A stretch of DNA of 64,000 bases from JAYODZ01 sp965660195 (GTDB lineage: Bacteria; Pseudomonadota; Alphaproteobacteria; RS24), in the NCBI GenBank assembly GCA_965660195.1, contig CBFHZM010000001.1, positions 1-64,000 on the forward strand, written 5' to 3'. Shown here in pieces: positions 60,838 to 64,000 of this stretch (position 1 is the stretch's first letter; every line of letters starts with the position of its first letter). The position numbers were made by a program, and so were the translations under genes. The notes beneath the pieces are model-generated. The model worked only from the letters and a program-made list of their open reading frames with translations. It was not told where the DNA came from and did not search any database.

Positions 60838-62304
60838 ATGCTAGAGAATATATCGATCGCACTGCCCGAATTTATTCTGTTCGTTGGCGCCATGGGGCTT
60901 TTGATGGTCGGCGTTTTCTCCGACGCGCGAAGCTATCCTGTCATTAGCTGGGGCGGGGTGTTGGTTTTGCTTTTGGCCGCTATGGCAAGTTTTGGACAAA
61001 ATGGCGAATATGTTGCCTTTGGCGGAAGCTATGTTGTGGATGGCTTGAGCCGTCTAATGAAATTGATCACCTTCGGTGCTCTCGCGATTTCACTGATTAT
61101 GGCCCGCGGCTTTTTAGAGCGCGAGAAATTAGCGCGTTTCGAGTTTCCGGTGCTTATTCTTTTGTCGGCAACAGGCATGGGGATCATGATTTCGGCCAAT
61201 GACATGATCGCTATGTATATGGGCATTGAGCTGCAAAGCTTGGCACTTTATGTGCTGGCAACGGCTAACCGCAACTCGTTGCGGTCTTCTGAGGCGGGCT
61301 TGAAATATTTTGTTTTGGGGGCGCTTTCATCAGGCTTGTTGCTCTATGGCTGTTCGCTCATTTACGGTTTTGCCGGCGGTGTCGGTTTTAACGATATCGC
61401 GTTGGCGATTTCCTCTGCTCCGAGCCTAACGCTCTTACCGGTCATTGGTATTGTCTTCATTTTTGCGGGACTGGCCTTCAAAGTTTCGGCTGTTCCATTT
61501 CATATGTGGACACCGGATGTCTATGAAGGCGCACCAACGCCAATTACCGCGCTTTTTGCGGCGGCTCCCAAAATTGCAGGTTTCGCCATTTTTATTCGTC
61601 TGGTGCATCAAGGCCTGCTGCAGGCTATCGATGCCTGGCAACAAATTATTATCTTTCTTGCGTTAGCGAGCATGGTGCTTGGCGCCTTCTCAGCCATTGG
61701 GCAGAGCAATATAAAGCGTCTGATGGCCTATTCATCAATCGGGCATATGGGTTTTGCTATGGTCGGTTTGGCCGCGGGCACGCAAGACGGCGTTGCAAGC
61801 TTGATCATTTATCTCGCTATTTACGTTGCTATGACGCTTGGTGCTTTTGCATGTATTTTGGCGCTACGAACAGATAACGCGATGATCGAGCGGATTGATG
61901 AGATGGCCGGCCTTAGCCGGACGCGGCCAGGTTTGGCGGCGATGTTAGCGATTTTAATGTTCTCTTTGGCGGGTATTCCACCTCTGGCTGGGTTTTTTGG
62001 TAAGTTCTATGTGTTCCGTGCCGCTATCGAAGCTGAGCTGTATACGCTTGCTGTGCTCGGGGTTTTGGCTAGTGTGGTTGGCGCATTCTATTATCTTCGC
62101 ATCGTCAAAGTTATGTACATTGATGAGCCCAGCGACCGTGTGGTTGAACCCGTGTCGTCCGAGCTTGGATGGATCGCTGCGGGCCTGTCAGCCTTTTCGC
62201 TCTTATTCTTTGTCTATCCGCGGCCTCTCATCGAATTGGCACAAGCTGCCGCGGCAACGCTGATCAATGGCGCGATGAATTCTTTAGCTGCGTTGATGTT
62301 TTAA
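60838..62304 (+). CDS. nuoN: NADH-quinone oxidoreductase subunit N
   Basis: This antiporter-like subunit of 488 residues has MYMGIELQSLALYVLA, VSAVPFHMWTPDVYEGAPT and IKRLMAYSSIGHMGF. It is the last nuo gene, followed after 9 bp by birA without a terminator. Confidence 0.97.
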   Translation: MLENISIALPEFILFVGAMGLLMVGVFSDARSYPVISWGGVLVLLLAAMASFGQNGEYVAFGGSYVVDGLSRLMKLITFGALAISLIMARGFLEREKLARFEFPVLILLSATGMGIMISANDMIAMYMGIELQSLALYVLATANRNSLRSSEAGLKYFVLGALSSGLLLYGCSLIYGFAGGVGFNDIALAISSAPSLTLLPVIGIVFIFAGLAFKVSAVPFHMWTPDVYEGAPTPITALFAAAPKIAGFAIFIRLVHQGLLQAIDAWQQIIIFLALASMVLGAFSAIGQSNIKRLMAYSSIGHMGFAMVGLAAGTQDGVASLIIYLAIYVAMTLGAFACILALRTDNAMIERIDEMAGLSRTRPGLAAMLAILMFSLAGIPPLAGFFGKFYVFRAAIEAELYTLAVLGVLASVVGAFYYLRIVKVMYIDEPSDRVVEPVSSELGWIAAGLSAFSLLFFVYPRPLIELAQAAAATLINGAMNSLAALMF

Positions 62305-62313
62305 GGTTTAAGT

Positions 62314-63066
62314 GTGGTCATTTCCAATTATCACACTCTGAAACTTGACGAGATCGATAGTACCAATGAAGAAGCGCGACGTTTCTCTGAGGCCGGAGAG
62401 ACGCAGGCGACATGGATCGTAGCTGATGTGCAAACGGCGGGGCGCGGTCGGCGTGGTCGATCTTGGGTCGCACCGCGAGGCAATCTTATGACAACCCTCT
62501 ATTGGCCATTTCCTGTGACAGTGAAATCTGCCGCGCTATTATCCTTCGTCGCGAGCCTAGCAGTTCGTGATGTCGTTGCTGACTGTCTTCCGCAGGCACA
62601 AGTTGACTTGAAATGGCCGAACGATGTTCTCGTTAATGGTGAGAAAATAGCGGGCATTTTGCTCGAGGCATTTCGGGTTTCAGGTCAAAGCGTGCAGACT
62701 TTGGCTGTCGGGATTGGCATAAATATAACGCACCACCCAGATGATACACCTTATCCGGCAACGCATATTGGTGCTGTAGGCCAGGCGCCAACGAGAGATG
62801 AGGTTTTTGAAAAGCTAAAAGCATCTTTCGCGGCTTATCATGAAGCTTTTGATAAATCCGGATTTGCGCCAATTCGTAAAGTTTGGCTGGAATATGCGCG
62901 TGGGAGGGGCGGCCAGATCGAAGTTCGGTTGGCGAATGAAACACTCTCTGGCCTATTTGAGGATTTGGATGGCGAGGGTCAGCTATGTTTGCGCTTGCCC
63001 AGTGGCGAGTTACGTTTGGTTGCCGCCGGAGATGTTTATTTTCCAGAGGTTCTAGATGGAGGATAG
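62314..63066 (+). CDS. birA: Biotin--[acetyl-CoA-carboxylase] ligase
   Basis: BirA attaches biotin to the carrier domain of acetyl-CoA carboxylase. The 250-residue protein is the short form without the N-terminal DNA-binding domain. It has the substrate motif DSTNEEAR, the biotinyl-AMP loop GRGRRGRSWVAP, and LKWPNDVLVNGEKIAGILLE. The start is GTG with AAGG upstream. It ends inside the RNase J gene (11-bp overlap). Confidence 0.95.
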   Translation: MVISNYHTLKLDEIDSTNEEARRFSEAGETQATWIVADVQTAGRGRRGRSWVAPRGNLMTTLYWPFPVTVKSAALLSFVASLAVRDVVADCLPQAQVDLKWPNDVLVNGEKIAGILLEAFRVSGQSVQTLAVGIGINITHHPDDTPYPATHIGAVGQAPTRDEVFEKLKASFAAYHEAFDKSGFAPIRKVWLEYARGRGGQIEVRLANETLSGLFEDLDGEGQLCLRLPSGELRLVAAGDVYFPEVLDGG

Positions 63067-64000
63067 TTTAGTTTTTTTACCGCTGGGCGGCACCGGCGAG
63101 ATCGGTATGAATTGTAACCTCTATGGCTATGGGTCGGGTAAAAAGCGGCAATGGTTGATGGTCGATCTGGGGATCACCTTTCCGCGCCTTGAGGCGCCTG
63201 GGATTGATGTGATTACACCGGATATCTCTTATATCGCGGCACGAAAGAAGCAATTATGTGGTCTCGTCCTAACGCATGGGCATGAGGATCATATCGGGGC
63301 AGTGCCACATTTGTGGCCGGCACTACAGTGCCCGATCTACACGACGCCGTTTACGGCTGAACTGGTCTACGGAAAGCTTGTCGAAGCCGGCCTTGAGGAA
63401 CGTGCCGAGATCCGCTTGATCCCAGAATCGGGCCAGCTCGATATCGGACCATTTCATCTCGATTTTATTCACCTAACGCATTCGATTGCTGAAATGCAGG
63501 CTGTTAAAATTTCTTGCGGCGATAGTAAGGTTTTGCATACGGGTGATTGGAAAATTGATCCTGACCCGGTAATCGGCAGGGCTAGCGCGCTGGACGTCTT
63601 GGAAGCTGCGGGTGACGAGGGCATTGATGCCATCATTTGCGATTCAACGAATGTTTTGTCTTCTGGTCGCTCGGGGTCGGAGAAGCATGTAGCCGGCGAA
63701 TTAGCGGCGTTGGTCGCCGCGCAAACGGGGCGGGTTGTGGTGACGACTTTTGCCTCGAATGTGGCGCGGCTTGCTAGCATTGGCGCTGCCGCGCGAGCGA
63801 GTGATCGGCATGTGACGCTGGCAGGTTTGGGGATGCGGAAAATTTTTCGTGCCGCATTGGCAACAGGCTATCTGAACGATTTTCCGCCTGTCATAGATGA
63901 TAGCGAGGCGGGCTATTTGCCGCCAGAAAAATTGTTAATTCTATGCACGGGCTCACAAGGTGAGCCAAGGGCGGCGATGTCAAGATTGGCGGACGGGTCG
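63056..64000 (+). CDS. rnj: Ribonuclease J (5' part, cut by window end)
   Basis: RNase J is a metallo-beta-lactamase/beta-CASP endo- and 5'-3' exoribonuclease. The first 315 residues are present and open to the edge. The start reads PLGGTGEIGMNCNLYG, the zinc motif is THGHEDHIGAVP (His74, His76, Asp78, His79), then THSIAEMQAV, HTGDWKID, CDSTN and the beta-CASP GRSGSE. The ATG lies 8 bp before the birA stop. The nuoN-birA-rnj order is typical of alphaproteobacteria, which often hold both RNase J and RNase E. Confidence 0.95.
   Translation, partial: MEDSLVFLPLGGTGEIGMNCNLYGYGSGKKRQWLMVDLGITFPRLEAPGIDVITPDISYIAARKKQLCGLVLTHGHEDHIGAVPHLWPALQCPIYTTPFTAELVYGKLVEAGLEERAEIRLIPESGQLDIGPFHLDFIHLTHSIAEMQAVKISCGDSKVLHTGDWKIDPDPVIGRASALDVLEAAGDEGIDAIICDSTNVLSSGRSGSEKHVAGELAALVAAQTGRVVVTTFASNVARLASIGAAARASDRHVTLAGLGMRKIFRAALATGYLNDFPPVIDDSEAGYLPPEKLLILCTGSQGEPRAAMSRLADGS

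Noticed and set aside
1..64000. Search for prophage, insertion sequence, toxin-antitoxin or defence island
   Set aside because: No integrase, transposase, terminal repeats, or defence-type genes recognised; gene order is core alphaproteobacterial throughout.

Overview
The window is a gene-dense stretch of an alphaproteobacterial chromosome. The assignment rests on a MipZ division-positioning ATPase, on the small alphaproteobacterial families DUF1489 and DUF3572, and on gene orders typical of the class: tig-clpP-clpX-lon-hupB, a full nuoA-N cluster followed by birA and ribonuclease J, and pyrB / dihydroorotase-like / plsY / dprA / topA / rnr. I see no phage, insertion sequence, CRISPR array or anomalous-composition island. 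The genus cannot be fixed from the sequence. A free-living aerobic, Rhodospirillales- or SAR116-like organism is my guess, not an observation.

Layout. Positions 1-7100 hold a periplasmic kelch protein behind the end of a membrane protein, DUF1489, a minus-strand group SDR-aldehyde dehydrogenase-panC, the plus-strand pair mipZ and a membrane J-domain gene, and a DacA-type carboxypeptidase. Positions 7200-10000 carry clpS-clpA. Positions 9970-15900 are mainly a minus-strand run: HIT, FemAB-like, RidA, Y-family polymerase, HAD, DUF3572, rpmG, NUDIX, DUF983. It continues into rnr-topA, dprA, plsY, a dihydroorotase-like gene, pyrB and ruvX (to 25.3 kb). gatCAB (25.5-28.7 kb) faces an enoyl-CoA hydratase gene. 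A coniferyl-aldehyde-dehydrogenase-like gene, a DEAD-box helicase, parE and an Old Yellow Enzyme follow. glnB-glnA diverges from a thiolase-like gene and a SixA-type phosphatase across a 396-bp regulatory gap. From 40.9 kb onward everything is on the plus strand: tRNA-Leu, tig, clpP, clpX, lon, hupB, tRNA-Val, tRNA-Asp, nuoA-N, birA and a ribonuclease J gene cut by the window end.

How the genes work together. The main themes are protein quality control (ClpS/ClpA, trigger factor, ClpXP, Lon), nitrogen sensing and assimilation (PII with glutamine synthetase), energy conservation (complex I), chromosome topology and segregation (TopA, ParE, HU, MipZ, RuvX, DprA), RNA processing (RNase R, RNase J, DEAD-box helicase) and pyrimidine, pantothenate and phospholipid synthesis.

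Most notable observations. The dihydroorotase-like protein beside pyrB has lost several metal ligands and looks like a structural pseudo-enzyme. The thiolase-like protein lacks the nucleophilic cysteine. A cluster of inverted repeats sits in the glnB/thiolase gap. Three exact 10-bp tandem repeats lie between parE and the Old Yellow Enzyme gene. Several proteins, above all trigger factor, carry lysine-rich C-terminal tails. I found no clearly new multi-gene system; most of the window is core genome.
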